Origin: Pseudomonas parasichuanensis
Lineage (GTDB): Bacteria > Pseudomonadota > Gammaproteobacteria > Pseudomonadales > Pseudomonadaceae
Direction: 5' to 3'
Length of the DNA: 40,358 nucleotides
NCBI RefSeq assembly: GCF_021601385.1
Contig: NZ_BQHO01000044.1
Location: 1-40,358, forward strand
Shown here: piece after piece, positions 19,567-28,399 of the stretch
Layout of the letters: each line of letters starts with the position of its first letter
Numbering within the stretch: position 1 is the first letter of the stretch
Position numbers and translations under genes: made by a program
Notes under the pieces: generated by a model
Databases searched by the model: none
What the model saw: only the letters and a program-made list of their open reading frames with translations
What the model was told of the DNA's origin: nothing

Positions 19567-20196
19567 ATGCCCCTGCCACCCCGCAATACCCCGCGCCGCC
19601 CGGCGGCGCGGCCTTCCGGCCCACGTCGCCAGGCCAAGGCGCCGCCGGCCGAGCCACGCCTGATCCTGTTCAACAAGCCGTTCGACGTGCTCACCCAGTT
19701 CAGCGACGGTGAAGGGCGCGCCACGCTCAAGGACTTCATCGACATCCCCGGCATCTACCCGGCCGGGCGCCTGGACCGCGACAGCGAAGGCCTGCTGCTG
19801 CTGACCAACGACGGGCGCCTACAGGCACGTATCGCCGACCCCAAGCACAAGCTGGCCAAGACCTACTGGGTGCAGGTGGAGGGCGAGCCCAGCGCGGAGC
19901 AGTTGCAGCGCCTGCGCGACGGCGTCGAGCTCAACGACGGCCCGACCTTGCCGGCCGAGGCCCGCTTGCTCGAAGAGCCCGCGCTGTGGCCACGCAACCC
20001 ACCGGTGCGTTTTCGCAAGAGTGTGCCGACGGCCTGGCTGGAGCTGGTGATTCGTGAAGGGCGCAACCGCCAGGTGCGGCGCATGACGGCGGCGGTGGGT
20101 TTGCCGACGTTGCGCCTGGTGCGGGTGAGGATTGGCGACTGGACGATCGAGGGGCTGGAGCAGGGGACGTGGCGGGAAGTGCAACCCAAGCTCTGA
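19567..20196 (+). CDS. rluE: 23S rRNA pseudouridine synthase RluE
   Basis: This 209-residue RsuA-family enzyme makes pseudouridine at position 2457 (E. coli numbering) of 23S rRNA. A basic proline-rich N-terminal tail (1-30) precedes [16 protein letters not shown]. The catalytic motif GRLDRDSEG contains the aspartate D70. Further on are [14 protein letters not shown] and [25 protein letters not shown]. These match E. coli RluE almost motif for motif, and no N-terminal S4 domain is present, as expected. It lies 6 bp after amn. A REP pair separates it from the convergent DUF2788 gene. Confidence 0.92.
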   Translation: MPLPPRNTPRRPAARPSGPRRQAKAPPAEPRLILFNKPFDVLTQFSDGEGRATLKDFIDIPGIYPAGRLDRDSEGLLLLTNDGRLQARIADPKHKLAKTYWVQVEGEPSAEQLQRLRDGVELNDGPTLPAEARLLEEPALWPRNPPVRFRKSVPTAWLELVIREGRNRQVRRMTAAVGLPTLRLVRVRIGDWTIEGLEQGTWREVQPKL

Positions 20197-20210
20197 GGCT
20201 ATCAGCTGCA

Positions 20211-20299
20211 CCTGTAGGAGCGGGCTTGCCCGCGAACACGGGCGAAGCCCGTGCCACCGATCGGTGGTGCCTGCTTCGCGGGCAAGCCCGCTCCCACAT
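20211..20299. repeat. REP pair between rluE and the DUF2788 gene
   Basis: GTAGGAGCGGGCTTGCCCGCG faces its inverted copy CGCGGGCAAGCCCGCTCCCAC. The inner part (GGGCGAAGCCC, CACCGATCGGTGG) is also palindromic. It lies between convergent genes. Confidence 0.85.
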
Positions 20300-20331
20300 G
20301 ATCTTCGTCTCCCAAGCGTGTGGCGGTGTGC

Positions 20332-20535
20332 TTAAACCCCTTCCAGAAACCCCACCACCACGCTCTTGATGATGAACGCCAGCACGCCCAGGCCCAGCAC
20401 GAAGAACAGGATCAGCGTGCCAAAGCGGCCGGCCTTGGACTTTTTCGCCAGGTCCCAGACGATGAAGCCCATGAAGGCGATCAGCACGGTCACCAGGACG
20501 ATCATCATCCACTCTTCGAATACGGCGGGATCCAT
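20332..20535 (-). CDS. DUF2788 small membrane protein
   Basis: The 67-residue protein has two membrane helices (about 9-28 and 41-62) joined by a basic loop (KKSKAGR). The start MDPAVFEEWMMIVLVTVLIA and the pattern fit DUF2788, which is common in Pseudomonas and has no known function. GGAG lies upstream of the ATG. It follows the Lrp-type gene on the same strand after 53 bp and may share its transcript. Confidence 0.82.
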   Translation of the reverse strand: MDPAVFEEWMMIVLVTVLIAFMGFIVWDLAKKSKAGRFGTLILFFVLGLGVLAFIIKSVVVGFLEGV

Positions 20536-20588
20536 CGGTCAACTCCAGGCAGGATAAGCGCCCGATCATACGCCGGGCGCGCAAGGTT

Positions 20589-21065
20589 TCAACGCAGGTG
20601 GGTCAATGGCAGCTCAGTGCTGGCCAGCACCTGGTTGAGCACGAAGCTCGAACGCACGCTGGTCACGCCTTCGATGCGGGTGAGGCTGCCGAGCAGCAGC
20701 TTCTGGTAGTGGTCCATGTCGGGTACCACCACCTTGAGCTGATAGTCGGCGTCCATCCCGGTGACCAGGCTGCACTCCAGCACCTGCGGCAGGTTGCGGA
20801 TCGCCGCCTCGAAGGTTTCGAAGCGCTCGGGGGTGTGGCGGTCCATGCCGATCAGCACATAGGCGGTCAGGCTCAGGCCGAGCTTCTTGCGGTCCAGCAG
20901 CGCCACCTGGCGCGAGATGTAGCCGTCGTCTTCGAGCTGCTTGACCCGCCGTGAGCAAGGCGAGGGCGACAGGCCGATGCGCTCGGCCAGTTCCTGGTTG
21001 GAGATGCGCGCGTCACGCTGCAATTCGGCAAGGATGCTCAGGTCATAGCGGTCGAGCTTGCTCAT
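20589..21065 (-). CDS. Lrp/AsnC-family transcriptional regulator
   Basis: The 158-residue protein has an N-terminal winged helix-turn-helix (LDRYDLSILAELQRDARISNQELAERIGLSPSPCSRRVKQLE) and a C-terminal RAM/AsnC ligand-binding domain (about 70-150). Lrp family members sense amino acids as octamers. The effector and targets are unknown. P. aeruginosa has an Lrp-type gene (PA3965) in the same neighbourhood. The upstream gap on the plus strand contains an orphan terminator and no clear target gene, which suggests autoregulation or control of that transcript. Confidence 0.92.
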   Translation of the reverse strand: MSKLDRYDLSILAELQRDARISNQELAERIGLSPSPCSRRVKQLEDDGYISRQVALLDRKKLGLSLTAYVLIGMDRHTPERFETFEAAIRNLPQVLECSLVTGMDADYQLKVVVPDMDHYQKLLLGSLTRIEGVTSVRSSFVLNQVLASTELPLTHLR

Positions 21066-21377
21066 GAATAGGGCCTTTTCTGTTCGGATTGCTGCGAATT
21101 ATCGATCCTGAGTGAAAAATTGCGCAAGCGGTATTTATCAGAGCAATCTTCGCAATCCTCTGCCCCCTCGGCTCGCCTATCTTTATCACCAGAATCACTG
21201 CCCGGACATCAGTCCACGGCGAGGCGCCCCAGACGGGGCCTCGCGGCCAGCCCTCCAACCGGATCGGCACGGCCCCCGGGCTACGCACTGCCCAGAAGGC
21301 GGCGCGAGGTGAGCCGGTGCCACAAGTGCCGAGCACGGACGACAATTCCCGAAGGGAGGCCGCAAGGCCTCCCTTTT
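21066..21377 (+). ncRNA. Possible orphan plus-strand transcript ending in a strong terminator
   Basis: This 312-bp gap between the Lrp-type gene and the MFS gene has no convincing coding region. It does contain stems: 21219-21230 with 21235-21244, and GGCAC/GTGCC arms further on. At its end is a clear plus-strand intrinsic terminator. A weak -10 TATCTT is at 21178. It could be a small RNA, a leader that has lost its gene, or the remnant of a deleted divergent gene. No promoter is certain. Confidence 0.35.
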
Positions 21378-21380
21378 TTA
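21354..21380 (+). terminator. Intrinsic terminator (GGGAGGCC-GCAA-GGCCTCCC-TTTTTT)
   Basis: An 8-bp GC stem with a GCAA tetraloop is followed by six T residues on the plus strand. On the minus strand the MFS stop codon TAA lies in the same T/A run, but only TTCGGG follows the hairpin. It therefore acts best for plus-strand transcripts, while possibly stopping MFS transcription weakly. Confidence 0.85.
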
Positions 21381-22583
21381 TTGCGCCTGCACTTGCGCCA
21401 GCGCCGCCCGTGGCTGCCTGCTTGCGGCCATGGAGCTCAGCAGTACCAGCAACCCGCCGGCCAAGGCGATGAAGAAGCCCTGGCTGGGTGTTGCCGCATC
21501 CACTAGTTGGCCCGCCGCTGCGGCGCCGAGTGCCACGCCGACGTTCAGCCCGGCCAGCAACCAGGTCAGGCCTTCGGTCAACTGCTGTTCGGCGACACAG
21601 CGCTCCACCAGGGTCATGGCGATGATCATGGTCGGGGCGAAGAACACCCCGGCCAGCAACACCGCCCCGGCCAGCCCAGCGAGGGAGTCGACCATCAGCA
21701 AGGGCAGGGTGGCCAGCGCCGTCGCCAGCGCGCCCACCAGCAGCTGGTGCGGCAGTGGCAACGGCCAGCGCACGGCGCCGAACAGCAGGCCGGCCGCGCA
21801 GGAGCCGATGGCGTAGGCCGACAGCACCAGGCTGGCGGCGAACGGTTGCCCGCGTTCACTGGCGAACGCCACGCTGACGATGTCCACCGTGCCGACGATC
21901 ACGCCCATCGCCACCATCAGCAAGGTCAGCCGGCGCAGGCTCGGCTGGCGCCACAGCGGCCGGTTGCGCGAGCGCACCTGATCGGCAGCGGCCACCGGCG
22001 GCTCGCTGGCCGTCTGCAGCACCAACGCCAGCGTGCCAAGTGCCAGCAGCGTGGCGGCGCCGAGCAGGCCGGCTGCCGGCCACAGGGCCACCCCGAGCCC
22101 GATCGCCAGGGGCGGGCCGGCGATGAAACTGGCCTCGTCGAACACCGTCTCCAGCGAGTAGGCGCTCTGCAACAGCGGCTGGCCGCGGTACAGGTGGGCC
22201 CAGCGAGCCCGGGCCATGGCCGACATGCTGGGCATGCAGCCACTGAGCAGCGCCGCTGCGAACAGCAGCCAATCGGCACTGCGCAACCACGCCGCGGCGG
22301 CCAGCAACAGCAGGCCGGCCACGCTGAGCAGGCTGGCCAACGGCAGTACACGGCGTTGCCCCAGGCGGTCGACCAGGCGTGACACCTGCGGCGAGAGCAA
22401 CGCGTAAGTCAGCACGAAGGTGGCCGAGACCGCCCCGGCCAGTGCATAGCTGCCGCGTGTGTGGGACAGCAGGGTGATCATGCCGATCCCGGTCATCGGC
22501 AGCGGCAAGCGCGCCAGCAACCCCGCCAGGGCAAAGCTTCGCGTGCCGGGTAAGGCAAATAGTTGGGTGTAGGGATTAGGCAT
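21378..22583 (-). CDS. MFS transporter, probable drug or metabolite exporter
   Basis: The 401-residue protein has about twelve membrane segments. The MFS loop motif appears as SRLVDRLGQRR after helix 2. Specificity cannot be read. I chose the ATG at 22583 (MPNPYTQLFALPGTRSFALAG), which has AGGAGGAACC upstream; the reading frame extends 19 codons further but through the operator region. It diverges from a TetR-type gene across a 129-bp gap holding palindromic operators, which suggests the regulator represses this exporter. Confidence 0.88.
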   Translation of the reverse strand: MPNPYTQLFALPGTRSFALAGLLARLPLPMTGIGMITLLSHTRGSYALAGAVSATFVLTYALLSPQVSRLVDRLGQRRVLPLASLLSVAGLLLLAAAAWLRSADWLLFAAALLSGCMPSMSAMARARWAHLYRGQPLLQSAYSLETVFDEASFIAGPPLAIGLGVALWPAAGLLGAATLLALGTLALVLQTASEPPVAAADQVRSRNRPLWRQPSLRRLTLLMVAMGVIVGTVDIVSVAFASERGQPFAASLVLSAYAIGSCAAGLLFGAVRWPLPLPHQLLVGALATALATLPLLMVDSLAGLAGAVLLAGVFFAPTMIIAMTLVERCVAEQQLTEGLTWLLAGLNVGVALGAAAAGQLVDAATPSQGFFIALAGGLLVLLSSMAASRQPRAALAQVQAQ

Positions 22584-22637
22584 CCTGGTTCCTCCTTGAG
22601 CCGCGCCCTTGCCTGGGGCAGAACGGCAGAATAAATA

Positions 22638-22700
22638 CATACAGCACGTATGATTAAATAATCATACGATGTGAATGTAAATATTCATACGCAGTGTATG
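22638..22700. promoter_or_regulatory. Operators of the divergent MFS/TetR pair
   Basis: Two identical-architecture palindromes CATAC-N5-GTATG lie at 22638-22652 and 22686-22700. A further 9-bp inverted repeat, CGTATGATT-AAAT-AATCATACG, spans 22647-22668 and shares a half-site with the first. The AT-rich centre is likely to hold both promoters. The 15-bp palindromes are read directly; binding by the TetR product is inferred. Confidence 0.75.
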
Positions 22701-22712
22701 TAAGGGGGAGTG

Positions 22713-23300
22713 ATGGTTCGCCGTACCCGCGCCGAAATGGAAGAAACCCGCGCCGCGTTGCTGGCCACGGCCCGCCAGGTGATCAGTGAGCTGGGTTATG
22801 TGCACGCCTCGATGGACGACCTGACGGCCCGTGCCGGCCTGACCCGTGGCGCGCTCTATCACCACTTCGGTGACAAGCAGGGCCTTCTGGCGGCGGTGGT
22901 GGCGCAGATCGACGCCGAGATGGACGCCCGTCTGCAGGCCATTTCAGACGCAGCCAGCGACCCGTGGGAGGGCTTGCGCCAGCGCTGCCAGGCCTACCTG
23001 CGCATGGCCCGCGAGCCGCACATCCAGCGTATCGTCCTGCGCGACGCCCGGGCGGTGCTGGGCGGGGCCTCGCCCGAGGCGCAACAACACTGTGTCGCTT
23101 CGCTGCAGCAGTTACTCGCCGGGTTGATCCAGCAGCAGGTGGTGGCTGAGGCCGACCCTTGGGCGTTGGCGGCGATGGTCCACGGCAGCCTGACCGAGGC
23201 GGCGTTCTGGGTCGCTCAGGGCGAGGAGGGCGACGCTCGGCTGGCCCAGGCACTGACGGCGCTGGAGTTGCTGTTGCGCGGTCTGCTGGCCCGGGCGTGA
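22713..23300 (+). CDS. TetR-family transcriptional repressor
   Basis: The 195-residue protein has a TetR helix-turn-helix near the N-terminus (MDDLTARAGLTRGALYHHFGDKQGLL, about 34-59). The C-terminal half is an all-helical ligand domain. The start ATG at 22713 follows AAGGGGGAG; a GTG three bases upstream is less likely. It diverges from the MFS gene and the gap carries palindromic operators, so it most likely represses itself and the exporter and releases on binding a small molecule. Confidence 0.92.
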   Translation: MVRRTRAEMEETRAALLATARQVISELGYVHASMDDLTARAGLTRGALYHHFGDKQGLLAAVVAQIDAEMDARLQAISDAASDPWEGLRQRCQAYLRMAREPHIQRIVLRDARAVLGGASPEAQQHCVASLQQLLAGLIQQQVVAEADPWALAAMVHGSLTEAAFWVAQGEEGDARLAQALTALELLLRGLLARA

Positions 23301-23393
23301 CGTGCTCGCTGTCCGCTATTTCATCAGCCGGCCTTGTGCGGCGCGGTAGACTGCCTGCAGTACAGGCTGGGGTCATTGAGTGAGAGGAACAAC

Positions 23394-24194
23394 ATGAGGT
23401 CACGCATCTGGCAGTTGGCAGGTGTCGGTTTACTGGGTATCAGCCTGGGCGCCTTGGCCCAAGGGCCGGGAGACGGCTCGCAGGACCCCAATGGCGGGCG
23501 CGGCTCGCCGCTCAACTCGCGTGACGAAGTGCGCCAGACCCAGCCGCCGCGCCAAGGGTACTACCAGGACATCCCGCGCCGGCATGACGACAATCGTCAC
23601 TGGCAGGCTGGTGGCCCCGGGCAGCGCCCTGGCGGCGACTGGTCGGGGCGGCCGGACGGCCATGGTGATGGTTGGGGGCCTGGGCCGCAGTATCACCCCG
23701 GGCATACTGTCGATCGCTTCCCGGACCGCTCCTGGCAAGTGCCTTACCGTGGCCAGGATTACTATTACTCCGGTGGCTACTGGTATCGCCCCCACGGCGG
23801 TGGCTACGTCGTGGTCAGGCCGCCTTACGGGGTACGGGTCAACTACCTGCCGCCCTATGCGCGCGAGGTGTGGCTGGGCGGAGCGCTGTTCTTCCTGGTG
23901 GCCGACACCTATTACCAGTACCAGGCCAGCAGCGCCGAATACGTGGTGGTCAACCCACCCACGGTGGCGCCAGCGCCGCAACCGGCAGGTGGCTACGATG
24001 TCATCGCCTACCCCTTGTATGGCCAGGGGCCGGAGCAGCAGGAGCAGGACCGCTATCAATGCCATCGGTGGGCGGTGAGCCAGAGCGGCTTCGACCCGGC
24101 AACCGCCAGCTATGCGCCGCCGCCGAACGTGGCAGACAACTATCGACGGGCGCTGGGCGCTTGCTTGAGCGGGCGGGGTTACAGCATCAACTGA
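23394..24194 (+). CDS. Secreted DUF6515-like protein
   Basis: The 266-residue protein has a signal peptide (MRSRIWQLAGVGLLGISLGALA, cleaved before QGPG). A low-complexity Gly/Pro/Arg/His region (about 25-130) follows, then a Tyr/Pro/Val-rich domain (GGYWYRPHGGGYVVVRPPYGVRVNYLPP; EYVVVNPP). The C-terminus has DRYQCHRWAVSQSGFDP and a paired cysteine, resembling the glycine-zipper-linked tails of related envelope proteins. DUF6515 is my best family match and has no known function. GAGAGGAAC precedes the ATG. It is probably periplasmic or outer-membrane associated. Confidence 0.75.
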   Translation: MRSRIWQLAGVGLLGISLGALAQGPGDGSQDPNGGRGSPLNSRDEVRQTQPPRQGYYQDIPRRHDDNRHWQAGGPGQRPGGDWSGRPDGHGDGWGPGPQYHPGHTVDRFPDRSWQVPYRGQDYYYSGGYWYRPHGGGYVVVRPPYGVRVNYLPPYAREVWLGGALFFLVADTYYQYQASSAEYVVVNPPTVAPAPQPAGGYDVIAYPLYGQGPEQQEQDRYQCHRWAVSQSGFDPATASYAPPPNVADNYRRALGACLSGRGYSIN

Positions 24195-24210
24195 GCCGCA
24201 CTGTGTGGTC

Positions 24211-24346
24211 CCTGTAGGAGCGGCCTTGCCGGGGCGCCGGACCGGCCGGAAAGGGGCGCGCAGCGGCCCTCGATTTCAGCGTCTATGCAATGATCGCCGG
24301 GGCTGCTTTGCAGCCCTTTCGCGGCACAAGGCCGCTCCTACAGGGT
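24211..24346. repeat. REP pair after the DUF6515-like gene
   Basis: CCTGTAGGAGCGGCCTTGCCG faces CGGCACAAGGCCGCTCCTACAGG. The internal bases of the first unit are altered (GGGGCGCCGGACCGGCCGG), so its small loop differs from other copies. Confidence 0.8.
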
Positions 24347-24364
24347 CGTGCAGGCCCACGACCA

Positions 24365-25234
24365 TTACACCGGGTCCGCATGCACCATTACATCGGCCCG
24401 AGGGTAGCGTTCGCGAATCGCCTGCGACGCCTGTACGCACAACCCATGGGCCTGATGCAGCGGCAGTTCACCCGGTAATTCAAGGTGCAGCTGCACGAAC
24501 CAGTGGCTCCCCGACACCCGCGTGCGCAGGTCATGCACGCCCTTGACCCCGGGGATCGCCAGCACCGCTTCGAGCATGCGTTCGCCGATGTCTGTCGGCA
24601 GTTCCTGGTCCATCAGGATCGCCGTGCTCTCGCGGGCGATCTGCACCGCGCTCCACAGGATGTACAGGGCGATGCCCAGGCCAAACAGCGCATCCAGCTG
24701 TGGCCAGCCCAGGCGCGCCAGCAGCAGGGCCAGCAGGATGCTGCCATTGAGCAGCAGGTCGGAGCGGTAGTGCAGTGAGTCGGCGCGCACCGCCGTCGAG
24801 CCGGTGATACGAACCACCCTGCGCTGCAACGCCAGCAGCGCCACGGTCAGTACCAGCGACAACAGCATCACTGCGATACCGGCGCCGGTGTCACCCAGCG
24901 GCTGCGGCGATTGCAAGCGCTGCACGGCCTGCACCCCGATCAATACCGCACTGACCCCGATGAACAACGCCTGCGCCATGCCGGCCAGGGCCTCGGCCTT
25001 GCCGTGGCCAAAACGGTGATCGTCGTCGGCCGGGCGCAACGCGTAGTGCACCGCGAGCAGGTTGAGGAAGGAGGCGACGGCATCCAGCGCCGAGTCGGTG
25101 AGCCCGGCCAGCAGGCTCACCGAGCCGCTCAGCCACCAGGCCACGGCCTTGCTCAGCACCAGGATGCTGGCTACCGCCAATGACGCGCGGGTGGCCAGGC
25201 GCAGCAGGCGTTGGTGTTCGCTGGTTACGGTCAT
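24365..25234 (-). CDS. fieF: Cation diffusion facilitator, FieF-like metal exporter
   Basis: The 289-residue inner-membrane protein exports divalent metals (zinc, iron) using proton antiport. The transport-site residues match FieF/YiiP: D47 and D51 in LTDSALDAVASF, H155 and D159 in ADSLHYRSDLLLN. The HRFGHGKAEAL motif follows helix 2. Six membrane segments are followed by a C-terminal cytoplasmic ferredoxin-like domain (about 205-289). Metal specificity is inferred from FieF similarity. It is downstream of the 25260 lipoprotein gene on the same strand with a 25-bp gap. Confidence 0.93.
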   Translation of the reverse strand: MTVTSEHQRLLRLATRASLAVASILVLSKAVAWWLSGSVSLLAGLTDSALDAVASFLNLLAVHYALRPADDDHRFGHGKAEALAGMAQALFIGVSAVLIGVQAVQRLQSPQPLGDTGAGIAVMLLSLVLTVALLALQRRVVRITGSTAVRADSLHYRSDLLLNGSILLALLLARLGWPQLDALFGLGIALYILWSAVQIARESTAILMDQELPTDIGERMLEAVLAIPGVKGVHDLRTRVSGSHWFVQLHLELPGELPLHQAHGLCVQASQAIRERYPRADVMVHADPV

Positions 25235-25259
25235 GCGTCGGGGGTTGTCCTTGCGGGTT

Positions 25260-25679
25260 TCAGGCTGCCGGTACCAGGCCGAGGGCCGCCAGTTGCTCGA
25301 CGCTGCCGCGCTGCTGGATCAGCCGCGGGTCGTTCAGCGGCAGGCGCTGGCCCAGTTCGCTTTCGAGGATAGCCTGCAGCTTGATCCTGTCGACCTGGCC
25401 GTCGGCATTGATGGCGGGCTTGAGTTTGGCCGGGTCGACCTGCGCGGAGTAGCCGCCGGGGTAGTAGATGGCGCCCGTGGCGAAGTCGACGCCGAAGGCG
25501 ATCAGGCCGGGGATGATGTAGAACAGCAGGCCGACGGCATCCAGTGCGGCGATCATCGGGTCGATCTTGCCTTCGATCTGGCCGCGGCGGTCAGGGAAGA
25601 AAACCGTGCCGCAGGCGGTCAGTTGGGTCAGCAGGGTGGCGATAAGTGCGCCACCGATGACGCGGGAAGGGATGCGCAT
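25260..25679 (-). CDS. Predicted small lipoprotein
   Basis: The 139-residue protein has a signal peptide with lipobox LTAC (MRIPSRVIGGALIATLLTQLTAC, Cys 23). The mature part holds PDRRGQIEGKIDP, then a hydrophobic stretch (VGLLFYIIPGLIAFGVDFATGAIYY) that looks membrane-associated, and an acidic helical tail. I recall similar Pseudomonas proteins of unknown function. GGAG lies upstream of the ATG at 25679; a start ten codons earlier is less likely. It diverges from hrpB. Confidence 0.8.
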   Translation of the reverse strand: MRIPSRVIGGALIATLLTQLTACGTVFFPDRRGQIEGKIDPMIAALDAVGLLFYIIPGLIAFGVDFATGAIYYPGGYSAQVDPAKLKPAINADGQVDRIKLQAILESELGQRLPLNDPRLIQQRGSVEQLAALGLVPAA

Positions 25680-25802
25680 GTGAATCTCCGGTAAAGGTAA
25701 CCACGACAAGGGGGCAAGCCATAGGCCTGCGCCTGAAGCTTAAGACCATGATAGGGCAGGCCAGGTTCGCCGTTATACTCGGGCGATTGTTCGAGGACCA
25801 CC

Positions 25803-28331
25803 ATGATTTCATTACCGATCGATGCCGTACTGCCCGACCTGCGCCTGGCCCTGGGCGAACGCGACGAAGCCGTGCTCGAGGCACCACCCGGCGCCGGCAA
25901 GACCACCCGCGTGCCGTTGGCCCTGCTCGACGAGCCCTGGCTGGCCGGGCAGACCATCCTCATGCTCGAACCCCGCCGCCTGGCCGCCCGCGCCGCCGCC
26001 GAGCGGCTGGCCAGCGAGCTGGGCGAGAAGGTCGGGGAAACGGTGGGCTATCGCATTCGCCTGGACAGCAAGGTCGGCCCCAACACCCGCATCGAAGTGG
26101 TCACCGAAGGCATCCTCACCCGCCGCCTGCAGAGCGACCCGGCGCTGGACGGCGTGGGGCTGCTTATCTTCGACGAATTCCACGAGCGCAGCCTCGACGC
26201 CGACCTGGCCCTGGCGCTGAGCCTCAATGGCCGGGTGCTGCTGCGTGACGAGCTGCCGCTGAAGATCCTGCTGATGTCGGCCACCCTGGAGGGCGAGCGC
26301 CTGTCGCGGCTGCTCGACGACGCCCCGGTGGTCAGCAGCCAGGGACGCATGCACCCGGTGGACATCCGCTGGGGCCGGCCCTTCCAGCCTGGCGAGTTCG
26401 TCGAGCCACGGGTGGTCGATTGCGTGCTGCAGGCGCTGGCCGATGAGAGCGGCAGCCTGCTGGTGTTCCTCCCCGGGCAGGCTGAGATCCGCCGGGTCCA
26501 TCAGGCCTTGCAGGAGGCCTTGGGCGAGCGCCCCGGCATCCTGCTCTGCCCGTTGCACGGCGAGCTCGACCTCAATGCCCAGCGCGCCGCCATCGAGCCG
26601 GCGCCCAAGGGCCAGCGCAAGGTGGTGCTGGCCACCAACATCGCCGAGACCAGCCTGACCATCGACGGCGTGCGTGTGGTGATCGACGCAGGCCTTGCTC
26701 GGGTGCCGCGTTTCGACCCCGGCAGCGGCATGACCCGCCTCGACACCCAGCGCATCTCCCGCGCCAGTGCCACCCAGCGTGCCGGCCGTGCCGGGCGCCT
26801 GGAGCCGGGTGTGTGTTATCGCCTGTGGTCCGAGGCGCAGCATGACCAACTGGCGGCTCATGGCAGCGCCGAGATCCTCCAGGCCGACCTGGCCGGGCTG
26901 GCCCTGCAACTGGCGCGCTGGGGCGTACCGCCCGAACAGCTGAGCTGGCTCGACCAGCCGCCTACTGCCGCCTTCGCCCAGGCCCAGGACCTGCTGGCGC
27001 GGCTCGGCGCCTTCAAGCCCGGCCACCGCGAACAGTTGAGCGTCCACGGCCAGGCCATGGCCGAGCTGCCGGCCCACCCACGCATCGCCCACCTGCTGCT
27101 GCGTGGCCAGGACCTCGGGCTGGCCGACATGGCCTGCGACGTCGGGGCCTTGCTGGGCGAGCGTGACATCCTGCGCGGTGGCGGTGCCGACCTGCACTCG
27201 CGGTTGAGCGTGCTCAGTGGCGAAAGCAAAGCCTCGCGTGGCGGCCAGGGCGGGGTGCAACGTGCCCGGCAACTGGCCCGGCAGTACCGTGGGCAATTGC
27301 GTGGCAAACCCCGCAGCCCTGTCGCAGACCCCGAGCACCCGCGCTGGCTCGGCGCCTTGCTGGCGCTGGCCTACCCCGACCGCGTCGCCCAGCAGCGTCG
27401 CGAAGGCGGCGCCGAATACCGCCTGGCCAACGGCCGTGCGGCGCTGTTCGGCGAAGCCGATGCGTTGATGAAATGCCCGTGGCTGGTGATCGCCGACCTG
27501 GGCAGCCGCCAGGGCCAGCGCGAGGAACGCATCTACCTGGCCGCCGAATTCGAGCGGGCACTGTTCGATGATGTCCTCGCCGAGCAGGTCGAGCAGCTCG
27601 ACCTGCTCGACTGGGATGAGCGCGAGCAGGTGCTGCGCGCCGAACGCCAGCGCAAGGTCGGCGAGCTGGTCCTCAGCCGCGAGCCACTACCGGGACTGGA
27701 CGATGATGCCCGCGCCAGGGCCCTGCTCGGCCTGGTGCGGCGCAAAGGCCTGAACCTGCTGACCTGGACCCCCGAACTGCGCCAGTGGCAAGCCCGGGTT
27801 GCGCTGCTGCGCCAGCTGGACCTGGAAAAAGACGGCCAGAGCGAGTGGCCCGACCTGGGCGACGAAGCGCTGCTGGCCAGCCTGGAAGACTGGTTGCAAC
27901 CCTACCTGGGCAAGGTCTCGCGGCTGAGCCATTTCGCCGCGCTGGACCTGCCGTCGATGCTGCGCAACCTGCTGCCCTGGCCGTTGCCCCAGCGCCTGGA
28001 CGAACTGGCCCCGGCGCACCTGAACGTGCCTTCGGGTTCGAACATCCGGCTGGACTACAGCGAGCAGCCGCCGATTCTTGCCGTGCGCTTGCAGGAGTTG
28101 TTCGGCCTGGCCGACACCCCGCGCATCGCCGGTGGGCGCCTTCAGGTCAAGCTGCACCTGCTGTCACCGGCACGCCGGCCGGTGCAGGTGACTCAGGACC
28201 TGGCCAACTTCTGGCGCACCACCTATGCCGAGGTGAAGAAGGACCTGAAAGGGCGCTACCCCAAACACTACTGGCCGGACGACCCGCTGGTGGCCGAGGC
28301 TACCGCTCGGGCCAAGCCAAGAGGGACATGA
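25803..28331 (+). CDS. hrpB: ATP-dependent helicase HrpB
   Basis: The 842-residue DEAH-type RNA helicase has Walker A PPGAGKTT at 28-35, a DEFH box (LLIFDEFHERSLDADLA) near 124, the SATLEG motif and TNIAETSLTIDGVR. A QRAGRAGRLEPG motif follows, then helicase-associated and HrpB_C domains to the end (NFWRTTYAEVKKDLKGRYPKHYWPDDP). Its cell role is unclear in most bacteria. It is convergent with the trefoil-like paralogue cluster that starts 68 bp downstream. GAGGA precedes the ATG. Confidence 0.95.
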   Translation: MISLPIDAVLPDLRLALGERDEAVLEAPPGAGKTTRVPLALLDEPWLAGQTILMLEPRRLAARAAAERLASELGEKVGETVGYRIRLDSKVGPNTRIEVVTEGILTRRLQSDPALDGVGLLIFDEFHERSLDADLALALSLNGRVLLRDELPLKILLMSATLEGERLSRLLDDAPVVSSQGRMHPVDIRWGRPFQPGEFVEPRVVDCVLQALADESGSLLVFLPGQAEIRRVHQALQEALGERPGILLCPLHGELDLNAQRAAIEPAPKGQRKVVLATNIAETSLTIDGVRVVIDAGLARVPRFDPGSGMTRLDTQRISRASATQRAGRAGRLEPGVCYRLWSEAQHDQLAAHGSAEILQADLAGLALQLARWGVPPEQLSWLDQPPTAAFAQAQDLLARLGAFKPGHREQLSVHGQAMAELPAHPRIAHLLLRGQDLGLADMACDVGALLGERDILRGGGADLHSRLSVLSGESKASRGGQGGVQRARQLARQYRGQLRGKPRSPVADPEHPRWLGALLALAYPDRVAQQRREGGAEYRLANGRAALFGEADALMKCPWLVIADLGSRQGQREERIYLAAEFERALFDDVLAEQVEQLDLLDWDEREQVLRAERQRKVGELVLSREPLPGLDDDARARALLGLVRRKGLNLLTWTPELRQWQARVALLRQLDLEKDGQSEWPDLGDEALLASLEDWLQPYLGKVSRLSHFAALDLPSMLRNLLPWPLPQRLDELAPAHLNVPSGSNIRLDYSEQPPILAVRLQELFGLADTPRIAGGRLQVKLHLLSPARRPVQVTQDLANFWRTTYAEVKKDLKGRYPKHYWPDDPLVAEATARAKPRGT

Positions 28332-28399
28332 TCGGCTCATGGCCGGTCACCGCTGCCACCTTGCTTCAGGCAGGTCATCGCGAAGCTTGACGGTGTTCT

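Noticed and set aside
21112-21506. Plus-strand small proteins in the gap after the Lrp gene
   Set aside because: The frames run through the terminator into the antisense of the MFS gene and have no ribosome site.
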